NCBI GenBank assembly: GCA_913031515.1
Contig: CAJWET010000086.1
Location: 1 to 6,810, forward strand
From: an uncultured Acidimicrobiaceae bacterium
GTDB taxonomy: Bacteria > Actinomycetota > Acidimicrobiia > Acidimicrobiales > UBA8592
Length of the DNA stretch: 6,810 nt
Direction of reading: 5' to 3'
A model generated the notes under the pieces. The model was not told the origin of the DNA. It saw only the letters and a list, made by a program, of their open reading frames with translations, and made no database searches. The position numbers were made by a program, and so were the translations under genes. Positions 1 to 5,884 of the stretch are shown here, piece by piece. How positions within the stretch are numbered: position 1 is the first letter of the stretch; every line of letters starts with the position of its first letter.

Positions 1-258
1 AACTCCTGCGATAAGAATTAATCCTCCATCTAAGAGTTCCTTACTTGGAATTTTTCCTTCCACAAGTTGAAACTGAATCTTACGTATAACTCCCATCCCT
101 TCGGATTTCACCAACCAAGCTCCTAGAATGCTGACGATTAGCAGGAGACTGACTGTTTCTAAGATTCCCGTCTTTTGCGCGACTTCGACAATTACCAAAA
201 TTTCTGCCAAAGGAACCGCGAGAAACAAGAGAAGTAGGAGAAAAAACATCCCTTTCAT
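1..258 (-). CDS. fxsA: FxsA family membrane protein, partial (3' end outside window)
   Basis: This is an open minus-strand frame of 86 codons from an ATG at 258 to the left edge, with no stop reached. The product starts with a hydrophobic helix (about residues 4-24, ending in an acidic PLAE motif), followed by a second helix (about 35-50, SLLLIVSILGAWLV). Next come the family-typical small loop with SEGMG, a basic amphipathic stretch, and GKIPSKELLDGGLILIAG leading into the third membrane segment. This order matches FxsA (PF04186), an inner-membrane protein of about 140-160 residues known in E. coli for relieving phage T7 exclusion by F plasmids; its cellular role is otherwise poorly defined. 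About half the protein is missing beyond the edge. A second in-frame ATG lies at 249. Neither start has a good Shine-Dalgarno sequence, so the start is uncertain while the family call is fairly secure. The gene is divergent from selA, with no evident functional link. Confidence 0.85.
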   Translation of the reverse strand, partial: MKGMFFLLLLLFLAVPLAEILVIVEVAQKTGILETVSLLLIVSILGAWLVKSEGMGVIRKIQFQLVEGKIPSKELLDGGLILIAGV

Positions 259-279
259 TCTAGGAGATGAACTGTCGGC

Positions 280-303
280 TTTGACCTTTGAAGAAAGGTC
301 AAA
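280..303. repeat. Perfect 10-bp inverted repeat in the fxsA/selA divergent spacer
   Basis: The arms TTTGACCTTT (280-289) and AAAGGTCAAA (294-303) are exact reverse complements separated by GAAG. An A-rich run follows at 305-313. There is no T-run after the stem on either strand, so it does not look like an intrinsic terminator. Each arm carries TTGACC, close to a -35 hexamer, pointing into the spacer on both strands. An operator for a dimeric regulator, or a leader hairpin if transcription starts outside it, are the reasonable readings. Confidence 0.7.
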
Positions 304-330
304 CTAAAAAAAATTAATTCCTAAAGGTTT

Positions 331-346
331 CCTTGATGGATCAAGG
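331..346. promoter_or_regulatory. Palindrome CCTTGATGGATCAAGG upstream of selA, candidate operator
   Basis: Seven-bp arms (331-337 and 340-346) form a perfect dyad around GG, centred about 32 bp before the selA ATG. The half-sites TTGAT and ATCAA resemble those of CRP/FNR-family sites, but the 2-bp spacing is shorter than the 4 bp of the FNR consensus, so no specific regulator is claimed. The dyad contains a possible -35 (TTGATG, 333-338), so a bound protein could repress selAB. The function is inferred; only the dyad is seen. Confidence 0.4.
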
Positions 347-370
347 GGTAATCAGTTCTAGAGTCAAGGT
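333..370 (+). promoter_or_regulatory. Candidate selAB promoter giving a near-leaderless transcript
   Basis: TAGAGT at 359-364 fits the actinobacterial -10 pattern TANNNT and lies 6 nt before the selA ATG at 371, so transcription would begin at or next to the start codon. A possible -35, TTGATG (333-338), is 20 bp upstream of it, which is longer than usual. The only Shine-Dalgarno-like bases near the ATG (AAGG, 366-369) end 1 nt from it, too close to work normally. Both points favour leaderless translation, but the promoter is weak on sequence alone. Confidence 0.35.
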
Positions 371-1630
371 ATGGTAAAGAAGCCTCCTTCTGTAAACGAC
401 TTGGCATTGTCCGTGGAAGACTCAGGAATTCCTCATGAACTGCTAGTTCAAGAAGCCCGATTAGCAATTGCCGAAAATGACTGGGAAAATATGGGGGAAC
501 GTGTCAAACACCTTCAACGTTCCTTCATTCAGCCTGTAGTGAATGCTACTGGAGTGCTGCTGCATACAAACCTCGGAAGAGCTCCTTGGCGTATGCCGGC
601 ATCTGACTTTTCTTCCAACATTGAATTTGACCTTGAAAGCGGTAATAGGGGGTCTCGTCAAACAAGTATCGGGAATCTCTTCGCACAATTGTGTGAAGCA
701 GAATCTGCGATGGTGGTAAATAACTGCTCTGCTGCAGTGTTACTTGTTCTCTCTGCGCTGGCTTCCGATCAAGGTGTCGCAATTTCTCGAAGTGAACTCG
801 TTGAAATTGGAGGTTCATTCCGCGTTCCAGATATTCTTGAACTTTCAAGCGCTTATCTTGTTGAAGTAGGGACGACAAACAAGACACGTTTGATTGACTA
901 TCAAAAAGCAATTGACGCACACCGAGATGTGGCGATGACCCTTAAAGTTCACCAATCAAATTACAAAATTGTGGGTTTCACGGAAGAAACATCTGTTGAG
1001 GAACTTGCTTCTTTGAAAATTCCACTAGTGGTTGATATCGGATCAGGATTATTGGATTCTAGTTGTCCTTGGTTGAGTTCTGGTCCGCCTCGATGGTTGT
1101 CTGGGGAGCCAGCAGCTAAGCAAACCCTTCTCAGCGGGGCCGATCTTGTAACTTTCTCATGTGACAAATTACTTGGTGGACCTCAGGCTGGGATTATCGC
1201 TGGAAGATCAGATTTGATTGAGAAGTGCCTTCGCCATCCTTTTGCCCGTGTACTTAGACCTGGAAGCCACACACTGATTTCGCTCCAAGAACTGGCGCTG
1301 CACTACCTTCGCCGAGATGGAGAGCAAATACCTTTTTGGAAGATGGCATCAGCAAATTTAGAAGAACTAAAAATACGCGCTGAGAGTATGAATATGGGAG
1401 AGGTCGTCAATCTGGATTCTGTTCCGGGTGGAGGAACCCTACCTACTGTAGTGATCCCTTCAGTTGGGATCAGATTATCAGGTGATCGAAGTTGGGAGCT
1501 GCGTCGAGGGTTCCAAGGGAGCCTACCTATAATCACACGCGTTCGGGATGGAGATACTTTCTTGGATTTCCGTACGATTGACCCTGCATATGATCAAGTT
1601 ATAGCTACTGCTTTAGGAGGTCTCGGTTAA
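371..1630 (+). CDS. selA: L-seryl-tRNA(Sec) selenium transferase (selenocysteine synthase)
   Basis: This PLP enzyme converts seryl-tRNA(Sec) to selenocysteinyl-tRNA(Sec) in the cytosol using selenophosphate. The 419 residues (E. coli SelA has 463) carry the family landmarks in order: VNATGVLLHTNLGRAP (57-72), ESGNRGSR (89-96), VNNCSAAVLL (116-125), EIGGSFRVPD (145-154), EVGTTNKT (165-172), KVHQSNYKIVGFTEE (192-206), DIGSGLL (222-228), CDKLLGGPQAG (264-274) with K266 as the expected PLP-binding lysine, and a C-terminal DFRTID (399-404). An in-frame TAG at 359-361 with no start codon in between makes ATG 371 the earliest possible start. The N-terminal part before VNATG is about 25-30 residues shorter than in E. 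coli. The conserved R-x-D-K segment after the lysine domain reads RPGS here (296-299), from my memory of the family. It is followed directly by selB. Confidence 0.96.
   Translation: MVKKPPSVNDLALSVEDSGIPHELLVQEARLAIAENDWENMGERVKHLQRSFIQPVVNATGVLLHTNLGRAPWRMPASDFSSNIEFDLESGNRGSRQTSIGNLFAQLCEAESAMVVNNCSAAVLLVLSALASDQGVAISRSELVEIGGSFRVPDILELSSAYLVEVGTTNKTRLIDYQKAIDAHRDVAMTLKVHQSNYKIVGFTEETSVEELASLKIPLVVDIGSGLLDSSCPWLSSGPPRWLSGEPAAKQTLLSGADLVTFSCDKLLGGPQAGIIAGRSDLIEKCLRHPFARVLRPGSHTLISLQELALHYLRRDGEQIPFWKMASANLEELKIRAESMNMGEVVNLDSVPGGGTLPTVVIPSVGIRLSGDRSWELRRGFQGSLPIITRVRDGDTFLDFRTIDPAYDQVIATALGGLG
1615..1621 (+). promoter_or_regulatory. selB ribosome binding site inside the end of selA
   Basis: AGGAGGT is a strong Shine-Dalgarno match placed within the last codons of selA, 12 nt before the selB GTG. 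The spacing is somewhat long. It supports GTG 1634 as the start and translational coupling between selA and selB. Confidence 0.65.
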
Positions 1631-1633
1631 TCA

Positions 1634-3358
1634 GTGGTAAATCATGTTGTGTGTACAGCCGGTCATGTAGATCATGGGAAATCTACTCTGATTCACGCTC
1701 TAACTGGAACTGACCCTGATCGGTGGACTGAAGAAAAAGAGCGGGGTTTAACGATTGATTTGGGGTTTGCTCAGTTCGAACTCCCAAGTGGTAACACAAT
1801 TTCTTTCATAGATGTTCCGGGCCATGAGCGGTTTATTCGCAATATGTTAGCTGGGGTAGGAACTGTTGATTCCTGTATTTTCGTGGTAGCGGCAAATGAA
1901 GGGTGGAAGCCCCAATCAGAAGAACATCTTAGAATCCTTGATCTTTTGGGCGTACGGTCTGGGATTGTTGTTCTAACGAAGGTTGAATTAGCGGATTCTG
2001 AATTATGTGACATTGTCGAATTGGAAATTTCTGATTATCTGGATGGTACTTTTTTGAGCTCTGCTCCCGTTATTCGGGTTGATGCACTTTCTGGAGTAGG
2101 AATAGACACTCTAATAGCTGAGATCGACTCTGTCTTAGGCTCTACTCCCGCAAACCCTGACAATGGCAGACCACGATTGTGGATTGATCGTGTGTTTGCG
2201 GCAAAAGGGTCTGGAACAGTTGTGACTGGGACTCTCGGTGGTGGATCAATCCAAATTGGAGACGAATTACTGCTATCACCTGAAAGCCAGCAGGTACGAG
2301 TCCGCGCTTTGCAATCCCACAATCAAGAGTTAGAGGCGGCGAAACAAGGATCTAGGATTGCGGTTAACTTAGTAGGGATCGATCACCATGATCTAGGCAG
2401 AGGATCCGTTCTGACAAGAAAAGAACAGTGGTATCTCACTCCGAAATTTGATGGAGATCTTTTTGTCCTCGATGGCATAAACCATGAAGTTTCAAGAAGG
2501 GGTGCGTATTTGGTTTACTTGGGATCCGGAGAGTATCCGGCGAAATTGCGTGTCCTTGGTCCTGATAGTATTTCCCCGGGAAGGCATGGCCTGGTCCGTA
2601 TCTTTATTGAAGAAGAGCTTCCAGTAATGCTGGGAGATAGGTATATTCTTCGTGATACCGGTCGGGGAGAGACTATAGGTGGTGGAAAAATTCTTGATCC
2701 GCAACCTTTACTTAGGTCATCTATTGCTAATCCTGATTCAACTATTGAGCGAATCGTCTCCGAGCATGGCTGGATTACGGTAGATCACTTAGAAGCTTTG
2801 ACCGGACAAAGGAGGGAACCGATTGTGAAGAATTGGGTTATTGATCCCCCGCTCATAGAAGAACTGAGCAAAGAAGTTCTACGATTAGTCGAAGAAGGCG
2901 GGACGCTGGGAGTCAATCTTTCAAACTTGGATCAGCGGCAACGCGATATTGTGGAATTACTTTCTGGTGTTGTAATAGAAGGAAGCTATCTCCGGAAGGA
3001 AGGTGAGGACGACCTTGCTAGTCACAGCTTCCTGCAAGAGCTCGATAAGAATTTATTTAAACCGCCCGATCCTATTTCTGTAGACAAACCTGAACTCCGC
3101 GAACTAGTCCGTCGGGGGTTAGTTGTGGAAGAAGGTGGGATTTTTTTCTCCTCTAATGCAGTTGTGGCAGCAACCGATATTTTGATATCTATGCTTAAGA
3201 AAAAACCGGAAGGTATTACTGTCGGAGAGATTAGAGAAGAATTACAGACGACTCGAAAGTATGTATTACCACTACTGAACTATCTTGATAATTTGGGAAT
3301 AACAGTCCGGAGAGGTGACATTCGTTTAGCGGGGAAACGAATGCCAGACCTAGATTGA
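1634..3358 (+). CDS. selB: Selenocysteine-specific translation elongation factor
   Basis: SelB binds GTP, selenocysteinyl-tRNA(Sec) and the mRNA SECIS hairpin to recode UGA. The 574 residues (E. coli 614) begin with an EF-Tu-like GTPase domain: P-loop GHVDHGKST (10-18), switch I region GLTIDLGF (38-45), DVPGHE (60-65), and a G4 element TKVE (115-118) where TKxD is usual. Beta-barrel domains follow, including GDRYILRD and TIGGGKILDP (334-356). The C-terminal half holds the winged-helix repeats, ending in TTRKYVLPLLNYLDNLG (539-555), the typical SelB RNA-binding terminus, so the protein looks complete. The GTG start lies just one codon (TCA) after the selA TAA and in the same frame; nothing further upstream could serve. 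The stop is UGA, followed at once by a small dyad. No selC, selD or selenoprotein gene is visible nearby. Confidence 0.97.
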   Translation: MVNHVVCTAGHVDHGKSTLIHALTGTDPDRWTEEKERGLTIDLGFAQFELPSGNTISFIDVPGHERFIRNMLAGVGTVDSCIFVVAANEGWKPQSEEHLRILDLLGVRSGIVVLTKVELADSELCDIVELEISDYLDGTFLSSAPVIRVDALSGVGIDTLIAEIDSVLGSTPANPDNGRPRLWIDRVFAAKGSGTVVTGTLGGGSIQIGDELLLSPESQQVRVRALQSHNQELEAAKQGSRIAVNLVGIDHHDLGRGSVLTRKEQWYLTPKFDGDLFVLDGINHEVSRRGAYLVYLGSGEYPAKLRVLGPDSISPGRHGLVRIFIEEELPVMLGDRYILRDTGRGETIGGGKILDPQPLLRSSIANPDSTIERIVSEHGWITVDHLEALTGQRREPIVKNWVIDPPLIEELSKEVLRLVEEGGTLGVNLSNLDQRQRDIVELLSGVVIEGSYLRKEGEDDLASHSFLQELDKNLFKPPDPISVDKPELRELVRRGLVVEEGGIFFSSNAVVAATDILISMLKKKPEGITVGEIREELQTTRKYVLPLLNYLDNLGITVRRGDIRLAGKRMPDLD

Positions 3359-3362
3359 GGCC

Positions 3363-3390
3363 ATGGTCTCGGTTCGCTCTACCATAGAAT
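3363..3390 (+). promoter_or_regulatory. selB-deoD spacer: weak dyad and possible deoD -10
   Basis: ATGGT (3363-3367) and ACCAT (3381-3385) form a 5-bp dyad around 13 bases, starting 4 nt after the selB UGA. TAGAAT at 3385-3390 fits a TANNNT -10 box and could give deoD its own promoter, although no convincing -35 stands 16-18 bp upstream. There is no T-run, so this is not a terminator and deoD may also be read through from selAB. Confidence 0.25.
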
Positions 3391-3414
3391 GAAATTTGCA
3401 TCCAAACTTGACTT

Positions 3415-3420
3415 AAGGAA
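3415..3420 (+). promoter_or_regulatory. deoD ribosome binding site
   Basis: AAGGAA lies 6 nt before GTG 3427. It selects this GTG as the start; the resulting N-terminus (HLEGQRGDYAP) matches the beginning of DeoD proteins. Confidence 0.65.
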
Positions 3421-3426
3421 CTAGCT

Positions 3427-4152
3427 GTGGAAAATGGACCAACTCCTCACTTAGAAGGACAAAGAGGAGATTATGCACCTATTACTCTTGTTCCAGGGGA
3501 CCCGAAACGCGCCCGATTTATCGCGGAAGAGTATCTCGATGATATCCGTCAAGTAAACAGCGTTCGCGGGGCCGATGGGTACACAGGCCTATTTAATGGA
3601 CTGCCGATTTCAGTTCAAGCAGTTGGGATGGGGATTCCATCAGCAGCGATTTACTACACAGAGTTGATCCGTTTTTATGGTGTCCAAACTCTTATCCGTG
3701 TAGGGAGCTGCGGGGGGTTGTCAGAATCCGTACGATTGGGCGATATTATCTGTGCTTCAGGTGCCGGAACCGATTCGGCGGCAATTGGTACTTTAAATGG
3801 TGGCCTCAATCTCCCTTCACTTCCTAATTGGGAACTGTTAGCTTCGGCTATGCAAGTGGCAGAGGAAAAGGGGATAAACGTTGTAGCTGGACCAGTATTT
3901 ACGTCTGATCTTTTTTATGGCCCTAGTACAAAAATTTTTGAACAATTGGGGCGAAGAGGCATCCTTGGAGTTGAGATGGAGGTTGCTGGCCTGTACACCA
4001 TTGCAGCCGTTGAAGGTGTTAATGCTTTGGCATTACTTACGGTGAGCGACGATATTGTCCGGAATGAAGTAATGAGCTCTAAAGATAGAGAAAATACTTT
4101 TCATGAAATGATCCAAATTGCTCTCGGCGTAGCTTCCAAGGATTCGGGATAA
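3427..4152 (+). CDS. deoD: Purine nucleoside phosphorylase, DeoD type
   Basis: This enzyme cleaves purine (deoxy)nucleosides with phosphate into the base and (deoxy)ribose-1-phosphate in nucleotide salvage. Its relatives are cytosolic hexamers. The 241 residues match E. coli DeoD (239) end to end. The phosphate site is visible as PGDPKRA (23-29, with G24 and R28), VRG (46-48, R47) and IRVGSCGG (90-97, R91, S94). The nucleoside site includes SDLFY (160-164, F163) and VEMEVAGLY (182-190, M184, E185). The catalytic aspartate is D208 in TVSDD, and R221 stands at the position of its partner arginine. H8 corresponds to the histidine donated to the neighbouring subunit. The GTG start is supported by its ribosome binding site. 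It lies 68 bp after selB on the same strand and converges on the whiB-like gene. A functional link to selenocysteine synthesis is not apparent. Confidence 0.95.
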   Translation: MENGPTPHLEGQRGDYAPITLVPGDPKRARFIAEEYLDDIRQVNSVRGADGYTGLFNGLPISVQAVGMGIPSAAIYYTELIRFYGVQTLIRVGSCGGLSESVRLGDIICASGAGTDSAAIGTLNGGLNLPSLPNWELLASAMQVAEEKGINVVAGPVFTSDLFYGPSTKIFEQLGRRGILGVEMEVAGLYTIAAVEGVNALALLTVSDDIVRNEVMSSKDRENTFHEMIQIALGVASKDSG

Positions 4153-4156
4153 TACG

Positions 4157-4423
4157 TTAGGATAGAGGCTTCACGGGCATTAGGGTTTTACGTTCTGATT
4201 CGTTCAATCCGCCCCATATCCCATGCTGTTCTCGGATGCGTAGGGCGTATGCCAGACAATCTTGTTTGACGATACATGAGTTACAAATAGACTTCGCCCG
4301 ACGCTCTCGAGCTCGCTTAGCTTCTTTGCGTTCAAAATGTGGAGGGGGGAAAAAGACGTGAATCTGAGGACCTCGACAGGCTGCTCTGAATTGCCATCCT
4401 AAGTCATCTAACAGTGCGCTCAC
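4157..4423 (-). CDS. WhiB-family iron-sulfur transcriptional regulator
   Basis: Wbl proteins are small actinobacterial regulators that hold a [4Fe-4S] cluster on four cysteines and act with sigma factors. From the GTG at 4423 the protein has 88 residues: the cluster ligands are C16, C47, C50 and C56 (spacing C-x30-C-x2-C-x5-C), the signature GIWGG is at 68-72, and a short tail with a few basic residues follows. A basic arginine- and lysine-rich stretch (32-44) precedes the CxxC. An alternative TTG start at 4438 would add five residues. I prefer the GTG because a GGGGG tract lies 4 nt upstream and the TTG is only 3 nt from the apparent -10 box, so it is unlikely to be transcribed. An in-frame TAG just upstream of the TTG excludes longer forms. 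The paralogue (WhiB1, WhiB2 or other) cannot be decided from sequence alone. The gene converges with deoD. Confidence 0.93.
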   Translation of the reverse strand: MSALLDDLGWQFRAACRGPQIHVFFPPPHFERKEAKRARERRAKSICNSCIVKQDCLAYALRIREQHGIWGGLNESERKTLMPVKPLS

Positions 4424-4438
4424 TTTACCCCCATCCAA

Positions 4439-4669
4439 CGGAACCTAGTCAGCGTTATTACCTTGTGGCAAGAAAAAATAGGCATTTCACCGAAAAAACT
4501 GTTTTTTTGATGAAAATTCTGTCCAAACATGTCCGGAACCAGAGATTTGAACCTGTAATACCCTTTTCTGGTTGTTTCAAGCTAAGAGAAACTTAATAGT
4601 TACCTGTGGAATGGTTAACCGCTTGGAATGAAGTCGTTTTGATGAGATCTGAAAAAAATTTGTTCCAAT
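4439..4669. other. Spacer between the NfeD-like and whiB-like genes
   Basis: Apart from the whiB promoter, this stretch holds A- and T-runs forming a short A/T-only dyad at 4493-4508, and a 7-bp dyad AACCAGA (4537-4543) with TCTGGTT (4567-4573). The minus strand also reads GGTTCAAATC at about 4553-4544, like a tRNA T-loop, but the flanks do not pair as a T-stem and no acceptor stem is present. I see no convincing gene here; a 60-codon plus-strand frame crossing it has no family resemblance. Confidence 0.5.
4442..4471 (-). promoter_or_regulatory. Promoter of the whiB-like gene
   Basis: Read on the minus strand, TTGCCA (4471-4466) and TAGGTT (4447-4442) form a -35/-10 pair with an 18-bp spacer. 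Transcription would start near 4435-4436, giving a leader of about 12 nt that contains GGGGG (4432-4428) before the GTG at 4423. A/T runs at 4472-4508 lie upstream. This placement decides against the TTG start. Confidence 0.5.
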
Positions 4670-4672
4670 TTA
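4652..4672 (-). terminator. Weak terminator-like element after the NfeD-like gene
   Basis: On the minus strand, starting in the stop codon, AAATT and AATTT can pair across six bases and are followed directly by further T residues (complement of 4652-4658). The stem is only five A/T pairs, so termination would be poor. It is listed because it is the only U-tract hairpin near this gene end. Confidence 0.25.
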
Positions 4673-5857
4673 TGTGTTGTTTTCGGAGAGTGACGAGATC
4701 TTTGTCGTTGCAAATCGGCCTCGTATCATGATCGGCATCCCACGTGACATTAAGATAAATATCCCGACAATGCCTACCACCATCGGAATCCAAGACATTT
4801 CGACATTCTCTTGAGGATAAAGAAAAACGGTTCCAAAAATAAAACTTATCTGCCCGATCAGTGTCCACAATCTGGGAACTACAGTTTGTACATCTATAGC
4901 GAAAGCAACCATAGAGGCGAGTATGAGCAGTAGAGACCACAGACGTATCGGTAGTGCCGCTAACCCATAGCTCCCTAACGCTAGGACAACGGCACCAATT
5001 GCTCCCGCGATGCCAATACCTATAGAAAAAAACTCAAATAGAAGGAGAATGAGTCCAGAAATTAGCAGGAGGTATGCAACCGGCGGGCTCGCGATCGTAT
5101 GCATCAGCTGATCAAGAAGGGATAATCCGCGAATCTTTGTTTGAGTTAATGGCGACAAGCGAGGTCCTTGTTCTGTTGAAACGACCTCAGAAAGAAAACT
5201 ATCCCTCGAAACGAGAAAATCGCCGAGAGTTGGGTTTGCACATCGGGCGATTTGCTGCTGTTCTGTAAGCGAATTACCTAGTTCATCAACTTCGACCTTC
5301 CTACACTGTACGATCCCCTTCTCGATTGCTTGCTCCCAATCAAATGTGTTTGATTTAAGAACTTCGTGGTTGGCTCCCCAAACGTCTCCAAAGATGCCAG
5401 GGTCAAGGACTTGTTCTCCTGTATTACCCACACTGGATCCAATAGAAACCCCAATCGAATTCGCGGTACTTATGAGTTGAGCAATTTTCCCGTGAGCTGA
5501 AGACCCTGACGGACCTATCCATACTTCAATTGGTACTGGAGAGTCTAAGATTTGCTTTGCTATCTGATTCAGTTTTTCATCTGAAATAACGGCCTGTTTT
5601 GAATTAACTTGCAGGATCAATGCCCGAGCATCATTGCGTTGGACCTCTTCAAGTGCATTCGAAACAGCATCAGCTAAAACCTCATCTAAAAGACCACTTA
5701 CCTCGAAAACTTCTACAAACCCTGCATTTTTAGTCTTGGATTCTTGAGCTTCTACCTGTGAAATTTGGCAGTAGGTAAAGAAAGCGAGAAAGACTGAGGT
5801 CGCTAAGGCCCAAACCATGGGACGTCGGATAATAGAGAAAGCTCCGTGATAGATCAT
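4670..5857 (-). CDS. NfeD-like membrane protein, degenerate ClpP/SppA-type domain, no OB-fold
   Basis: The 395 residues start with a signal segment (RR at 11-12, hydrophobic 14-29, possible cleavage after VEA at 37). An extracytoplasmic domain related to the ClpP-class protease part of long NfeD proteins follows (about 46-160), and then about five membrane helices between 257 and 372, including PPVAYLLLISGLILLLFEFF. This order fits actinobacterial NfeD proteins, which are thought to act in membrane quality control, often beside a stomatin-like partner. Where the family has P-x-G-A-x-A-x-S-A-G, this protein reads PSGSSAHGK (116-124), so the nucleophilic serine position is glycine. The protein ends about 17 residues after GMP (373-375), where the C-terminal OB-fold should begin. 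Other frames beyond the stop show no OB-fold remnant. ATG 5857 is preferred over ATG 5818 because it keeps the basic n-region. It follows the STAS gene by 11 bp, and no stomatin gene is present. Confidence 0.85.
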   Translation of the reverse strand: MIYHGAFSIIRRPMVWALATSVFLAFFTYCQISQVEAQESKTKNAGFVEVFEVSGLLDEVLADAVSNALEEVQRNDARALILQVNSKQAVISDEKLNQIAKQILDSPVPIEVWIGPSGSSAHGKIAQLISTANSIGVSIGSSVGNTGEQVLDPGIFGDVWGANHEVLKSNTFDWEQAIEKGIVQCRKVEVDELGNSLTEQQQIARCANPTLGDFLVSRDSFLSEVVSTEQGPRLSPLTQTKIRGLSLLDQLMHTIASPPVAYLLLISGLILLLFEFFSIGIGIAGAIGAVVLALGSYGLAALPIRLWSLLLILASMVAFAIDVQTVVPRLWTLIGQISFIFGTVFLYPQENVEMSWIPMVVGIVGIFILMSRGMPIMIRGRFATTKISSLSENNT

Positions 5858-5860
5858 TAC

Positions 5861-5884
5861 GAACGAACTTATTCCTGTTCGTTC
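5861..5884 (-). repeat. Hairpin over the STAS stop codon and the NfeD-like gene's ribosome binding site
   Basis: GAACGAAC (5861-5868) and GTTCGTTC (5877-5884) are exact reverse complements. In minus-strand RNA the 8-nt loop is AGGAAUAA, which contains the STAS stop codon UAA and the only Shine-Dalgarno-like bases (AGGAA) before the NfeD-like start, located 3 nt beyond the stem. Ribosomes finishing the STAS gene would melt the stem. Translational coupling is inferred from this layout. Confidence 0.6.

Noticed and set aside
546..920. A 124-codon minus-strand frame inside selA
   Set aside because: It is antisense to strongly conserved SelA sequence and shows no domain of its own.
1619..3374. 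The 10-bp sequence GGTCTCGGTT occurring both at the end of selA and after selB
   Set aside because: Dispersed 10-bp matches are expected many times by chance in a window of this size.
3359..3426. Possible selC (tRNA-Sec) between selB and deoD
   Set aside because: The 68-bp spacer is too short for tRNA-Sec and has no T-loop sequence.
4493..4508. A/T-run hairpin as a terminator
   Set aside because: The stem would consist almost only of A-T pairs with a three-base loop. It lies just upstream of the whiB promoter and is better seen as an A/T-rich promoter-upstream region.
4535..4575. tRNA-like piece on the minus strand (T-loop-like GGTTCAAATC)
   Set aside because: The bases on either side do not form a T-stem and no acceptor or anticodon arm can be built around it, so neither a tRNA nor a convincing tRNA remnant is supported. 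tRNA-Sec was considered because of selAB and also rejected.
4414..4596. A 60-codon plus-strand open frame crossing the whiB promoter
   Set aside because: It has no family resemblance or convincing ribosome binding site, and it overlaps the start of the whiB-like gene and its promoter.
5074..5268. A 64-codon frame antisense to the NfeD-like gene
   Set aside because: It lies entirely inside a well-supported gene on the other strand and resembles no known protein.
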